Assembly: GCA_017437905.1 (NCBI GenBank)
Contig: JAFRWY010000055.1
Span: forward strand, 1 to 55,671
Direction: 5' to 3'
From: Eubacterium sp.
GTDB lineage: Bacteria; Bacillota; Clostridia; Lachnospirales; Lachnospiraceae
DNA length: 55,671 bases
In this document: piece after piece, positions 35,319-44,161 of the stretch
How positions within the stretch are numbered: position 1 is the first letter of the stretch
How the letters are laid out: every line of letters starts with the position of its first letter
Program-made: the position numbers and the translations under genes
The notes under the pieces: generated by a model
Told to the model about the DNA's origin: nothing
The model's database searches: none
Seen by the model: only the letters and a program-made list of their open reading frames with translations

Positions 35319-36740
35319 GTGGACGATAAGGAAAGGGGAAAATTAGCTGCGAGGGCCGGAAGCTGGTTCGTTGTGTCTTCCATCGTGGTGAAGCTGGCGG
35401 CGCTGATCACAACGCCGATCTTCACGCGGATCTTAACGAAGACGGAATACGGAAATGTAGCAACATTTATCTCCTGGTCCTCGCTTCTCTATGCCTTCTG
35501 TATCCTGGATCTGCCCTCCAGTACCGGACGGGCGAAGCTGGATTATCCGGGAAAACTCCGGGAGTATATCGGTTCGGTTCAGCTGCTGGCTGCCATGATC
35601 ACCGGCGTGATCGTTGTAACGGCATCCTTCTTCCTCTCGAAACTGACCGGTTTCATGGAACTGGATGTAACGGAACTGCTCCTGCTGGGAGCGTATATGT
35701 TCTTCTCGCCGGCCATCACCTTCCGGCAGCTGTCATACAGATACCAGTATCAGTATAAACAGAACATCGCCATCGCGTTATATACCACCTTCAGTTCGCT
35801 GCTGCTGTCATTATTCCTGATCCTCTGTCTGGACGGGAACCGGGAGCACTTCCGGATCCTCGGCATCGTGCTGCCGTCGGTGGTCCTCTCCCTGGTATTC
35901 TGGATCCAGGACCTGATGAAGGGCAGGGTGCGGGTGAATACGCAGTACTGGAAATACGGTCTGGCGATCTCAGTTCCGCTGGTGCTTCATAAGGTGGCTG
36001 CCAGCGTGCTTACCCAGTCGGACCGGCTCTTTATCACGAAATATCAGGGCTCGGAATATACGGCGCTTTACACGCTGGTCTACAGCTATTCCATACTGAT
36101 CACCACCATCACGACAGCCATCAACGACGGCTGGCTGCCCTGGTTCCATGACACATTTTTCGAGAAGAAATACGATCAGATCCGGAAAAATGTGAAGCCG
36201 CTCCTTATCCTGGGAGCCTATATCGGCCTGGCGTGCGTGGCGCTGGCGCCGGAGGCGATCCTGGTACTGGGCGGTAAGGATTATATGGATGCCATCGGGT
36301 GCGTGGCCCCGATCGTGATCGGCGTCATATGCCAGTATGTTTATACCCACTATGTTAATATTGAGATCCATCTGAAGAAGACCTACTACGTGTCCCTGGG
36401 AACGACCATAGCGGCAGTCACGAATATCGTTCTCAACTGGATCTTCGTTCCGCAGTTCGGATTTGTTGCGGCAGCGTACACCACGCTGGTCAGCTATTTT
36501 GTTCTGATGATCGTTCATTCCCTGATCGCGAAGAAGATCCTGCATGTAAATATCTATGACGAGAGGCTGATGTTCGGGGTTGTTCTTGTCGTGGCGGCAG
36601 GAGCGATCGGGCTTCAGTGGACCTATGATCATCCGGTGATCCGTTATTCCATAACGGCGGTGGGATTCCTGTCATTCCTGTATTATTTCCGGGGTTATAT
36701 CCGGGGAATCCTGAAGAAGAAGCGAAGAAAGGGAGCATGA
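35319..36740 (+). CDS. Polysaccharide flippase, MATE/PST type
   Basis: 473 residues starting with GTG at 35319 after GAGGGAGG. About 12-14 hydrophobic helices span the length, and the start carries the family signature (SWFVVSSIVVKLAALITTPIFTRILTKTEYGNVA). Wzx-type flippases move lipid-linked oligosaccharide across the membrane. It overlaps the 3' end of the unknown protein's region by only a short spacer and its stop lies 3 nt before the next start. No polymerase (Wzy) or glycosyltransferase is seen nearby. Confidence 0.9.
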   Translation: MDDKERGKLAARAGSWFVVSSIVVKLAALITTPIFTRILTKTEYGNVATFISWSSLLYAFCILDLPSSTGRAKLDYPGKLREYIGSVQLLAAMITGVIVVTASFFLSKLTGFMELDVTELLLLGAYMFFSPAITFRQLSYRYQYQYKQNIAIALYTTFSSLLLSLFLILCLDGNREHFRILGIVLPSVVLSLVFWIQDLMKGRVRVNTQYWKYGLAISVPLVLHKVAASVLTQSDRLFITKYQGSEYTALYTLVYSYSILITTITTAINDGWLPWFHDTFFEKKYDQIRKNVKPLLILGAYIGLACVALAPEAILVLGGKDYMDAIGCVAPIVIGVICQYVYTHYVNIEIHLKKTYYVSLGTTIAAVTNIVLNWIFVPQFGFVAAAYTTLVSYFVLMIVHSLIAKKILHVNIYDERLMFGVVLVVAAGAIGLQWTYDHPVIRYSITAVGFLSFLYYFRGYIRGILKKKRRKGA

Positions 36741-36742
36741 GC

Positions 36743-37954
36743 ATGAATGTAGCATTTATACCGGTCCGGGGAGGAAGCAAATCCATCCCTCTGAAGAATA
36801 TAAAACCCATCAGCGGACGCCCGCTGGTTTACTGGACCGTACGCGCGGCCTGCGGCTGCAGGGCGATCGACCGTGTTTACGTGGCGACGGACAGTGATAA
36901 GATCCGGGAGACGGTGGAAGCCTTCAAAAAAGGGGTGGAAGCAGAGCTCTTCTCGAAGGTTACGGTGATCGGACGTTCCGCGGAATCGGCCTGTGACACC
37001 GCATCTACCGAGTCTGCCATGCTGGAATTCGCAGAAGCATATGACTTTGACAATATCGTACTCATTCAGGCCACCTCTCCCCTGCTGCAGGCAGAGGATC
37101 TGGACCGCGGCTTTGAGGCCTATGCAAAGGAGGACACCGACAGCGTGCTCTCGGTGGTCCGGCAGAAGCGGTTCCACTGGGCGGAGGATGCCGAAGGGAT
37201 CGCAAGTCCCACGAATTACGATGTGTACAACCGTCCGCGCCGACAGGAATTTGACGGATATCTGGTGGAGAACGGCGCCTTCTATATCTGCTCGAAGGAG
37301 GATCTGCTCCGGTCGAAGAATCGTGTCTCCGGGAAAATCCGTGCAGTGGAAATGAATGAGGACACATTTTTCGAGATCGATGAGCCCAGTGACTGGGTAA
37401 TCATCGAAGCGTTGATGAAGAAGAACGGCATCGCGGCGCCTGAGGATGTGGCGGTGTTAACAGAGCCTGCTGCGGCATCGTCGGAGCTTCCGGAGATCCG
37501 TATGTTCCTTACGGATTGTGACGGATGCCTTACGGACGGCGGCATGTATTATTCCGAGTTCGGGGATGAACTGAAGAAATTCAATACCCGGGACGGCATG
37601 GGCTTCGCGCTTCTTCGGGAGCGGGGGATCGTGACCGGCATAGTGACCAGTGAATCGGTGGACCTGAACCGCAGGCGCGCAGAGAAGCTGAAGCTGGACA
37701 TCCTGGAAGCCGGCTGCAAGGATAAGCCGGCGGCGATCCGTAGGCTGGCTGAGGAGCGGGGCATCCCGCTTTCGGAGGTCTGCTACGTGGGAGATGATAT
37801 CAATGACGTGGAAGCGCTCCGCATGGTCGGTTACGGCTGTGCACCGGCAGATGCCATGCCGGCAGCAAGGGAAGCAGCGAAATACGTAACGAAAACCAAG
37901 GGCGGTGAGAGCGTGATCCGCGAGGTGGCGGACCGGATTCTTGCGGCAAAGTGA
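36743..37954 (+). CDS. CMP-sialate synthetase fused to KdsC-type HAD phosphatase
   Basis: 403 residues. The N-terminal cytidylyltransferase (1-230) has FIPVRGGSKSIPLKN and QATSPLLQAEDLD, and activates a nonulosonate with CTP. The C-terminal domain (from about 252) is a KdsC/YrbI-type HAD phosphatase: FLTDCDGCLTDGG and GDDINDVEAL. Bacterial NeuA is usually free of this second domain; the fusion is like vertebrate CMAS. An alternative ATG at 36737 lies too close to the ribosome site. The stop codon of the flippase is just upstream, so translation is probably coupled. The phosphatase could remove a phosphate from the C9 position before activation. Confidence 0.88.
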   Translation: MNVAFIPVRGGSKSIPLKNIKPISGRPLVYWTVRAACGCRAIDRVYVATDSDKIRETVEAFKKGVEAELFSKVTVIGRSAESACDTASTESAMLEFAEAYDFDNIVLIQATSPLLQAEDLDRGFEAYAKEDTDSVLSVVRQKRFHWAEDAEGIASPTNYDVYNRPRRQEFDGYLVENGAFYICSKEDLLRSKNRVSGKIRAVEMNEDTFFEIDEPSDWVIIEALMKKNGIAAPEDVAVLTEPAAASSELPEIRMFLTDCDGCLTDGGMYYSEFGDELKKFNTRDGMGFALLRERGIVTGIVTSESVDLNRRRAEKLKLDILEAGCKDKPAAIRRLAEERGIPLSEVCYVGDDINDVEALRMVGYGCAPADAMPAAREAAKYVTKTKGGESVIREVADRILAAK

Positions 37955-38005
37955 TTGTCTGAAGCCGACAGGCCGAAGGATCTTATCAAAAAGGAGAGAA
38001 TAAGA

Positions 38006-38719
38006 ATGGGTAATATCGCTCTGATCATAGCAGGCGGTTCGGGAAACCGCATGCATCAGGACATTCCGAAGCAGTTTCTGACCGTAAATGAGAAGCCGGT
38101 CATCGTCTATACGCTGGAGGCCTTTCAGGAGCATCCGGAGATCGATGCTATCGCCGTGGTCTGCATCTCCGGCTGGGAGCAGGTGCTGCGGGCCTACGCA
38201 AAGCAGTTCAATATCACCAAACTGCAGCATGTGATCCCCGGCGGTGAGAACGGACAGGGTTCCATCCGGAACGGCGTTTATGAACTGGAGAAGCATTATG
38301 ATCCGAAGGATCTGGTGCTGATCCATGATGCGATCCGTCCCATGGTGTCGGCGGAGATCATTTCCGACAATATCCGTGTGGCACTGGAACACGGAAATGC
38401 CATCACGGTCATCCCCTGTGCGGAAGCCATGATGCAGACCGAGGACGGACTTGTTTCGGCGGGAAGCTATCCCAGAGACCGGCTGAAGAGAACCCAGACA
38501 CCGCAGGCCTTCCATATCGGGGATATCGCAGAGCTGCACCGGCAGGCGCTGGAAGCCGGGATCACAAACTCTGTGGCGTCCTGTACGCTGATGATCGAGA
38601 TGGGGAAGCAGGTGTACTTCTCTGCAGGGTCGGAGAAGAATATCAAATTAACGACCGTAGAGGATCTGGATATTTTCAAGGCCCTTCTTGCGGCGAAAAG
38701 AGCAGACTGGTTGAAGTGA
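38006..38719 (+). CDS. IspD/TarI-like cytidylyltransferase
   Basis: 237 residues from ATG 38006, preceded by AAAGGAGAG. It has the family core AGGSGNRMHQDIPKQF, LIHDAIRPMVS, QTPQAF and KNIKLTTVEDLD. It lacks the DTIK motif seen in the IspD at 48850 and is diverged in the middle, so it is more like ribitol-5-phosphate cytidylyltransferase (TarI) or another CDP-sugar alcohol synthase. It lies beside the SDR epimerase, a pairing seen for TarI/TarJ and related routes. The donor made is probably a CDP-polyol or sugar, by inference. Confidence 0.82.
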   Translation: MGNIALIIAGGSGNRMHQDIPKQFLTVNEKPVIVYTLEAFQEHPEIDAIAVVCISGWEQVLRAYAKQFNITKLQHVIPGGENGQGSIRNGVYELEKHYDPKDLVLIHDAIRPMVSAEIISDNIRVALEHGNAITVIPCAEAMMQTEDGLVSAGSYPRDRLKRTQTPQAFHIGDIAELHRQALEAGITNSVASCTLMIEMGKQVYFSAGSEKNIKLTTVEDLDIFKALLAAKRADWLK

Positions 38720-38882
38720 AGTAAGCTTCGAAGAACATAGAGAGACCAGCTTGCCGGGCATCCGGTGTTCGAGCGAAGCAGAACAGTCCTGAGGAGGAGC
38801 TTCATGCGAAGCATGGAGTGGGAGCCGAGGGATTGTAGGATTGCGGGAGTGGCGAAGCCACGGAGCAATCCGTACTTCACTT
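38714..38882 (+). other. Palindrome-bracketed spacer upstream of the epimerase gene
   Basis: AAGTGAAGTA (38714-38723) and TACTTCACTT (38873-38882) are a perfect 10-bp inverted repeat enclosing about 150 nt. Inside are CTTCATGC-GAA-GCATGGAG (one mismatch pair, near 38800-38818) and a nested GGATTGC...GTGGC-GAA-GCCAC...GCAATCC (about 38837-38871). It resembles a mobile palindromic unit or a structured leader. The next gene starts 28 nt later. Confidence 0.5.
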
Positions 38883-38909
38883 AATAGGTAGTAGAGAGGA
38901 ATAATACCC

Positions 38910-39977
38910 ATGATCTATGATAGCAATCGTTGGTTCGAGGATATCGACCGCGTAACGGCGGAAGCCCTTCCGTTCCTCGGAGAGCTGGCAGGGAAGTCGG
39001 TGATGATCACCGGGGCCGCAGGCCTGGTGCTTTCCCCGGTGGTGGACATCCTGATCCGATACAATGAGACGCACGAAACCCCGATCCGTATCCTGGCTGC
39101 CGGACGCTGGCTGAAGGAAATGACGGACCGATTCGGAGCGTACTGTGACAAGCCGTACTTTACATTTGTGATCTACGACGCATCCCGCATAGACAACTGC
39201 ATCACCGAGAAGGCGGACTATATCATCCACGGGGCCAGCAACGCTTCCCCGGATATGGTCGTAAAGGAACCCGTGGAGACCATGATGAGCAACTTCACGG
39301 GCATGAAATATCTGCTGGATGTGGCAAAGGAGCTGGGAACAAAGCGGCTTCTTTACATCAGCTCCAGCGAGGTGTACGGGAAGAAGGAAGGCGACCAGCC
39401 GTACCGCGAGGGAGAATACGGCTATATCGACCTTCTGTCTGCACGGAATTCCTACTCGGTCGGAAAGCGTGCCGCAGAGACCCTCTGTGCATCCTATGCG
39501 GATGAGTACGGTGTGGATTCCGTGATCGTTCGTCCCGGACACATCTACGGACCGACTGCATCCCCCATGGACCGGCGGGTTTCATCCGCCTGGGCCTACG
39601 CTGCGGCAAGAGGCGAGGATATCGTGATGAAGAGCGACGGAGCCCAGCTCCGCAGCTACTGTCACTGCCTGGACTGCGCTTCGGCGATCCTGACGGTACT
39701 TCTTCGCGGAGAGTCCGTGCATGCCTATAACATCTCCAATCCGAATGCTATCGTAAGCATCCGAGAGATGGCCGAGCTACTGGCCGGATCTGCCGGCGTA
39801 CAGCTTCGGATGGAGCTTCCGACGGAAGAAGAGAAGAAGGGCTTCAACCCCATGAGTAACTCATCCCTGGACAGCGCTGTCCTGGAATCCCTGGGCTGGA
39901 AGGGAATCTTCGATGCCCCGTCCGGATTTGCGGAGACGGTGGAGGTACTGCGGGAGATGTCCCGCTGTGTTGCCTGA
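38910..39977 (+). CDS. NAD-dependent epimerase/dehydratase of the SDR family
   Basis: 355 residues, ribosome site GAGAGGA. Extended SDR fold: GAAGLVLS dinucleotide site (about 31-38), the catalytic SSSEVYG and YSVGKRAAET, and a C-terminal substrate-binding part including RPGHIYGPTASPMDR. Members interconvert nucleotide sugars (UDP, CDP or dTDP). In this cluster a CDP-sugar made by the preceding enzyme is a plausible substrate. The gene ends the cluster before a terminator. Confidence 0.88.
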   Translation: MIYDSNRWFEDIDRVTAEALPFLGELAGKSVMITGAAGLVLSPVVDILIRYNETHETPIRILAAGRWLKEMTDRFGAYCDKPYFTFVIYDASRIDNCITEKADYIIHGASNASPDMVVKEPVETMMSNFTGMKYLLDVAKELGTKRLLYISSSEVYGKKEGDQPYREGEYGYIDLLSARNSYSVGKRAAETLCASYADEYGVDSVIVRPGHIYGPTASPMDRRVSSAWAYAAARGEDIVMKSDGAQLRSYCHCLDCASAILTVLLRGESVHAYNISNPNAIVSIREMAELLAGSAGVQLRMELPTEEEKKGFNPMSNSSLDSAVLESLGWKGIFDAPSGFAETVEVLREMSRCVA

Positions 39978-39992
39978 AGAACTAAATATAGA

Positions 39993-40047
39993 AAAGGCCG
40001 GAGACGGTTTGCGGTACATATCAAATGCACCACATTCCGTCTCCGGT
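39993..40047 (+). terminator. Terminator after the epimerase gene, copy 1 of a 55-bp repeat
   Basis: CCGGAGACGG and CCGTCTCCGG form a perfect stem around a 29-nt loop, followed by TTTTTT. The 55-bp sequence is repeated identically at 41539-41593 in the same orientation. Confidence 0.9.
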
Positions 40048-40074
40048 TTTTTGATTTTTCATTGGCGATAAGAA

Positions 40075-40146
40075 TTTTGACAATTTCGTCATATTTCCTA
40101 TTGTATTTTTGACATTTTGACGTCGTTTTCGGTTGTATTTTTGACA
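40075..40146 (+). repeat. Three TTTTGACA boxes at 32-bp spacing
   Basis: TTTTGACA occurs at 40075, 40107 and 40139, exactly 32 bp apart (three helical turns). The last two are extended to a 14-bp repeat, TTGTATTTTTGACA (40101-40114 and 40133-40146). They lie in the promoter region of the AAA_14 gene and could be an operator array. A TTGTAT (40133) / TAGAAT (40156) promoter with 17-nt spacing is possible. Confidence 0.6.
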
Positions 40147-40182
40147 ATAATGATATAGAATCAGGTTGGAGGTGATAATCCG

Positions 40183-41529
40183 ATGCAACTTGACAGGAAG
40201 ATTGAGAAAAAAATAGAGAAATGGATAAATGAAAGTGAAAAAGCTTTACTTGTCAGGGGGGCGAGGCAGGTTGGTAAAACACATATTATCCGTTCAACAT
40301 TGAAAAGGATGGGATGCAGATATGTGGAGCTTAATCTGATAGAACAACCGTCCGCAGTAGATATTCTAAGGGAAAGCCATACGATTAATGAAATTATCAT
40401 GGGCATTTCAACGTTGACGGATGAACCATTGGTTAAAGGAGAGACGATTATCTTTATTGACGAGGTTCAGAAGTATAAAGAAATGGTCTCAAAGATTAAA
40501 TTTCTTGTTGATGAGGGAAGCTTCCGATACATCCTAAGCGGATCCCTGCTGGGTGTGGAACTGACAAATCTCACATCAGCACCGGTTGGATATCTTACGA
40601 TACTTGATATGTTTCCTTTGGATTTCGATGAGTTCCTCCAGATCACCAATATTACATCAGATGTAAGGAATCATTTGAAACAATGCTTTAAGGATCGAAC
40701 CCCGGTAATGAATACGGTAAACGAAAAACTGCTATCATTATTCAGGCAATACCTCGTGGTTGGAGGTATGCCTGAAGCAGTAAGCAAATTTGCGGAATCC
40801 TATAGCCTGCAGGATGTACAGACGATCCACGAGGACATCATGAGATTGTACAAAATGGATTTCACACAGTATGAGGCAGAGAACAGGCGTCTGATCCTGG
40901 CGCAGATTTACGATTTAATTCCTGCAGAACTGCTGAAACAGAACAAAAGATTCATCGTGACTGATTTGAAAAAAGGGCTTCATTTTGAACGTGTAGAGGA
41001 TTCTTTTTTATGGCTCAGGAACGCCGGCGTGGCTATATCCGTTTTTAATGCGTCTGAAACCAGGATTCCACTTAAACTAAGCGAAAAACAGAGCCTTTTT
41101 AAGCTTTATATGTCAGATGTCGGTATGCTTACAAGCGTATATGGAATGACAACAAAATCAAGAATTCTTACCAGAGACCCAAACCTGAACTGTGGTGGCA
41201 TCTATGAAAACGTGGTTGCAACCGAACTGGCCAGCAAGGGATATCATGTATACTATTATAATTCGAAGAAAAAGGGAGAACTTGATTTTGTGTTGGAATA
41301 TCGAGGACAGATACTCCCTGTTGAAGTGAAAAGCGGAAAGGATTATTCTGTTCATTCAGCGTTAACGGCTTGTGTAAATAATCCGGAATATGAGATCCCG
41401 GAAGCGTTCGTATTTGCAGAGTGCAATATTGAACGGCGGGATAAGGCGACATATCTTCCAGCCTATATGGTTGGATTTATGGATGATCTGCCGGAGGAAA
41501 CTATGACGATAGAACCAATCCGGTTTTGA
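40183..41529 (+). CDS. AAA_14/DUF4143 ATPase
   Basis: 448 residues, ribosome site TTGGAGG. The N-terminal AAA_14 domain has Walker A RGARQVGKTH (about 25-34) and Walker B IIFIDEVQ (about 88-95), and SGSLLGVEL as sensor. The C-terminal DUF4143 domain (about 200-400) contains the LDFVLEYRGQILPVEVKSG motif, a nuclease-like fold in this family. Function is not well established. The gene is richer in A+T than neighbours, preceded by the three-box repeat and bracketed by two identical terminators, which suggests insertion or duplication. Confidence 0.9.
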   Translation: MQLDRKIEKKIEKWINESEKALLVRGARQVGKTHIIRSTLKRMGCRYVELNLIEQPSAVDILRESHTINEIIMGISTLTDEPLVKGETIIFIDEVQKYKEMVSKIKFLVDEGSFRYILSGSLLGVELTNLTSAPVGYLTILDMFPLDFDEFLQITNITSDVRNHLKQCFKDRTPVMNTVNEKLLSLFRQYLVVGGMPEAVSKFAESYSLQDVQTIHEDIMRLYKMDFTQYEAENRRLILAQIYDLIPAELLKQNKRFIVTDLKKGLHFERVEDSFLWLRNAGVAISVFNASETRIPLKLSEKQSLFKLYMSDVGMLTSVYGMTTKSRILTRDPNLNCGGIYENVVATELASKGYHVYYYNSKKKGELDFVLEYRGQILPVEVKSGKDYSVHSALTACVNNPEYEIPEAFVFAECNIERRDKATYLPAYMVGFMDDLPEETMTIEPIRF

Positions 41530-41538
41530 TCCTATCAG

Positions 41539-41593
41539 AAAGGCCGGAGACGGTTTGCGGTACATATCAAATGCACCACATTCCGTCTCCGGT
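41539..41593. terminator. Terminator, copy 2 of the 55-bp repeat, between convergent genes
   Basis: Identical to 39993-40047. It lies between the AAA_14 gene (plus) and the BCCT transporter gene (minus), which converge here, and can end both. Confidence 0.9.
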
Positions 41594-41613
41594 CTTTCTT
41601 TGTTATTTCGAAT

Positions 41614-43173
41614 CTATTCCGGCAGATGGATCTCGTTCGCGTACAGCTTCGCATCTTTGATGAAGCTTGCGATGATCAGGATGATCACCAGCGCGATGGG
41701 GAAGGCCGCGATAATGCTGACAGACTGCATGTTCGCCATGGTCCCTTCGCTGAAGATGAGGGCGATGGGCAGCAGGATCAGCAGCAGCGCCCAGAAGAGC
41801 CGCGCCTTCTTGCCGGGTTCCTCATCCCCCTGGAACTCCTTGTAGCTGTACTGGGATGCCACGAGGGTGATGCTGTCGAAGCTGGTGGAGTAGAATGCGA
41901 TCATGGAGATGATCAGAACAACTAATACAATCTGCGGGATCGGCAGGGTATGAATGATACCGATGACGGTCTGGTACAGGTCACCACAGGCCGTATATAT
42001 CCCGATGGCGTCGAACTGTCCGGTCAGCTGCTGCCCCATACCGAAGTTTCCGAGTACGATAAAGGATACCAGCGTACTGCAGAGTCCGAAGATATAGGTT
42101 CCCATAATGATCTGCTTTACGGTTCTGCCCTTGCTGATCTGGCCCATGAAGAACGGGGAAGCCACGCACCATACCATCCAGTACGCCCAGTAGAAGATGG
42201 TCCAGTTCTGCGGGAAGCTGTTCTCCCGCAGAGCATCCGTATAGGTGGAAAGTCCGATGAAGTTCTGGAACATGTTACCGAGAGAAGAAAGCCCTGTCTC
42301 AACGATATAGCGGGTCTGTCCGCCGAAGAGGAAGACATACGCCAGAAGGAAGATGAAGAGATACATGCAGATCTGCGCCGACATGGAGATCCCCTTCAGT
42401 CCCTTCATGACCGAGAAGGTGTAAAGACAGCAGGTAACAAGAAGGATCGTGATGGTGATGTACTTGGAGCTTTCGATCCCGAAGAGGTCTGAAAGTGCCT
42501 CGCCGAGAAGCGGTGTGGCGATCGAGAAGGTGGTCGCGGTTCCTGCGATCAGAGCGACCACGGCCAGAACATCGATGATCTTGCCGGGAGCCTTGTCGGT
42601 GTACTTCCCGAGGATCGGACGACAGGCCTCCGAATACTTCTGCTTCTTCTTGCCCCGGACATGGAGCATGAAGCCAAATGCGGCAGCAAGCACCGCATAG
42701 AACGCCCACGGGATCGGTCCCCAGTGGAACAGCGTGAAGGTCTGTGCCCAATCCTGTGTAGTCCCGAGGTCCTGCACATGGGATTCCTGAGAGTAGTAGA
42801 TCCATTCACAGAAGGAGTAGAACAGGATATCGGCAGCCAGACCACAGGTGAATACCATGGCACCCCAGGTCCAGAACTTGAACTTCGGCTTCGCATCCTG
42901 CCCGCCCAGACGGATCTTTCCGATCCGTGAGAAGGAGATCCAGAGAGATACGATCAGTACCCCGAGACCGATGATCAGATAGTAGGATCCGAAGGAATCC
43001 CCTAAAAACCCCCGGACCTTATCCAGTGCCTCCGTAGAAACCTCCGGCTTCGTCATAAAGAAGATGCAGAGTGCGGCGATGGCGATCAGCGGAACGATCG
43101 TCGTCCAGGGATCGATCCTTCGGAGACCTCCCTGCTTTATACTTAATTCTTTCCCCTTAGTTCCTTCACTCAT
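41614..43173 (-). CDS. BCCT-family (choline/betaine/carnitine) transporter
   Basis: 519 residues starting at 43173 after AAAGGGG; an upstream in-frame ATG at 43212 is not used because it lacks a ribosome site. About 12 membrane helices are seen. The BCCT core motif region is present: FHWGPIPWAFYAVLAAAFG and the YWAYWMVWCVASPFFMGQISKG Trp-rich segment (helix 8). Family members import choline, betaine or carnitine with Na+ or H+. It is downstream of the licA-like gene and probably in the same transcript, so choline is the most likely substrate. Confidence 0.9.
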   Translation of the reverse strand: MSEGTKGKELSIKQGGLRRIDPWTTIVPLIAIAALCIFFMTKPEVSTEALDKVRGFLGDSFGSYYLIIGLGVLIVSLWISFSRIGKIRLGGQDAKPKFKFWTWGAMVFTCGLAADILFYSFCEWIYYSQESHVQDLGTTQDWAQTFTLFHWGPIPWAFYAVLAAAFGFMLHVRGKKKQKYSEACRPILGKYTDKAPGKIIDVLAVVALIAGTATTFSIATPLLGEALSDLFGIESSKYITITILLVTCCLYTFSVMKGLKGISMSAQICMYLFIFLLAYVFLFGGQTRYIVETGLSSLGNMFQNFIGLSTYTDALRENSFPQNWTIFYWAYWMVWCVASPFFMGQISKGRTVKQIIMGTYIFGLCSTLVSFIVLGNFGMGQQLTGQFDAIGIYTACGDLYQTVIGIIHTLPIPQIVLVVLIISMIAFYSTSFDSITLVASQYSYKEFQGDEEPGKKARLFWALLLILLPIALIFSEGTMANMQSVSIIAAFPIALVIILIIASFIKDAKLYANEIHLPE

Positions 43174-43212
43174 GATTATCCCCTTTCCGCAAACGGCATC
43201 GCCGTATTCCAT

Positions 43213-44097
43213 CTATAGTCGTTCCTTTACATATCCGTAGAAATCTTTGGCGTACTGATACTGCCGGAGGATATAATCCCCGAAATCTTCGCCCACCTGC
43301 TGCTTGAACTCGCACCAGTTGCTCCAGAGCAGCCCTGAGATGGCCGTGTAGCAGTAGATCTTGGTCCGTACCGCTTCGGGACAGGCCCCTTCGAAGTACA
43401 GGTCAATCAGGTGATCCACCTCCTCCTTCGAGTAGAGGCTGTAGATCGCAAACATGGCGATATCCACATGGGGGTCCTGCATCCCGGCGTATTCCCAGTC
43501 CGTCAGCTGCAGCTTCTCCGACCCGTCCTGCATATAGAAGAGGAAGTTGTCCGGTACTGCGTCGATGTGTGTCAGGCTGTAATCCTTTGGCTGTGCATCG
43601 ATAATACTCTTCAGCTCAAAGACGTGGGCCTTCACCTCTTCATAATCCGGGAAGATGGAAGGGGTTCCGCACCGAAGACCTTCGTACAGATTGATCTGAC
43701 CGAAGAGCGGATACTCATTTCGCACCCGGATCTTCTTTTCATGAAACTGCCGGAGCAGCCGCATACACCGTATCAGATCCTCTTCTTTCTTCGGATCGCA
43801 GCTCCGCGCTCCCTCCAGAAACCGGGTGATCTTGATGCCTGTTCCCGGGTCGATATAGTAGGGATCATCGCAGAAGCCGTATCCGCTGATGGCCCGGAAG
43901 ATCTCTGCTTCCGCCCTCCGGTCGATCAGACGGTCCGTGCCCTCCCCTGGAATCCGGAGGATATACTTCTCTTCGCGCACACGAAACAGGAAGGAGCGGT
44001 TGGTCATGCCCTTCTTCATCACACGGACGTCTTTGATCTCTGTCTCACTGCAGTGAAAGACCTGTGTAATTAACTGGATCGCAAGCGATTTGTTCAT
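43213..44097 (-). CDS. LicA-like choline kinase
   Basis: 294 residues; AAAGGGAAAA lies before the ATG at 44097. The choline/ethanolamine kinase fold shows the Brenner motif THIDAVPDNFLF (catalytic Asp) and the metal-binding LTDWEYAGMQDPHVDIAMF. It would phosphorylate imported choline. In Haemophilus and Streptococcus, licA sits with a choline importer (LicB) and a cytidylyltransferase (LicC) for decoration of surface polymers with phosphocholine. Here the importer is a BCCT protein; LicC and LicD are not obvious in the window. Confidence 0.85.
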   Translation of the reverse strand: MNKSLAIQLITQVFHCSETEIKDVRVMKKGMTNRSFLFRVREEKYILRIPGEGTDRLIDRRAEAEIFRAISGYGFCDDPYYIDPGTGIKITRFLEGARSCDPKKEEDLIRCMRLLRQFHEKKIRVRNEYPLFGQINLYEGLRCGTPSIFPDYEEVKAHVFELKSIIDAQPKDYSLTHIDAVPDNFLFYMQDGSEKLQLTDWEYAGMQDPHVDIAMFAIYSLYSKEEVDHLIDLYFEGACPEAVRTKIYCYTAISGLLWSNWCEFKQQVGEDFGDYILRQYQYAKDFYGYVKERL

Positions 44098-44114
44098 GTG
44101 GATGCATTTTCCCT

Positions 44115-44161
44115 TTCTCGTGAACTAATGGTCATTGTAGCAGTGTTCACGAGAATGTCAA
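44115..44161 (-). promoter_or_regulatory. Promoter with operator of the choline uptake/kinase genes
   Basis: On the minus strand TTGACA (44161-44156), 16 nt and TACAAT (44139-44134) form a strong promoter. A perfect 11-bp inverted repeat, TTCTCGTGAAC (44115-44125) and GTTCACGAGAA (44145-44155), places one arm in the -35/-10 spacer and the other near +1. A further half-site GTGAAC follows at 44175-44180. This fits repression by a dimer or tetramer. Confidence 0.75.

Noticed and set aside
39725-40147. 140-residue minus-strand frame across the epimerase terminator
   Set aside because: It crosses the terminator stem and the three-box repeat, so it is not a gene.
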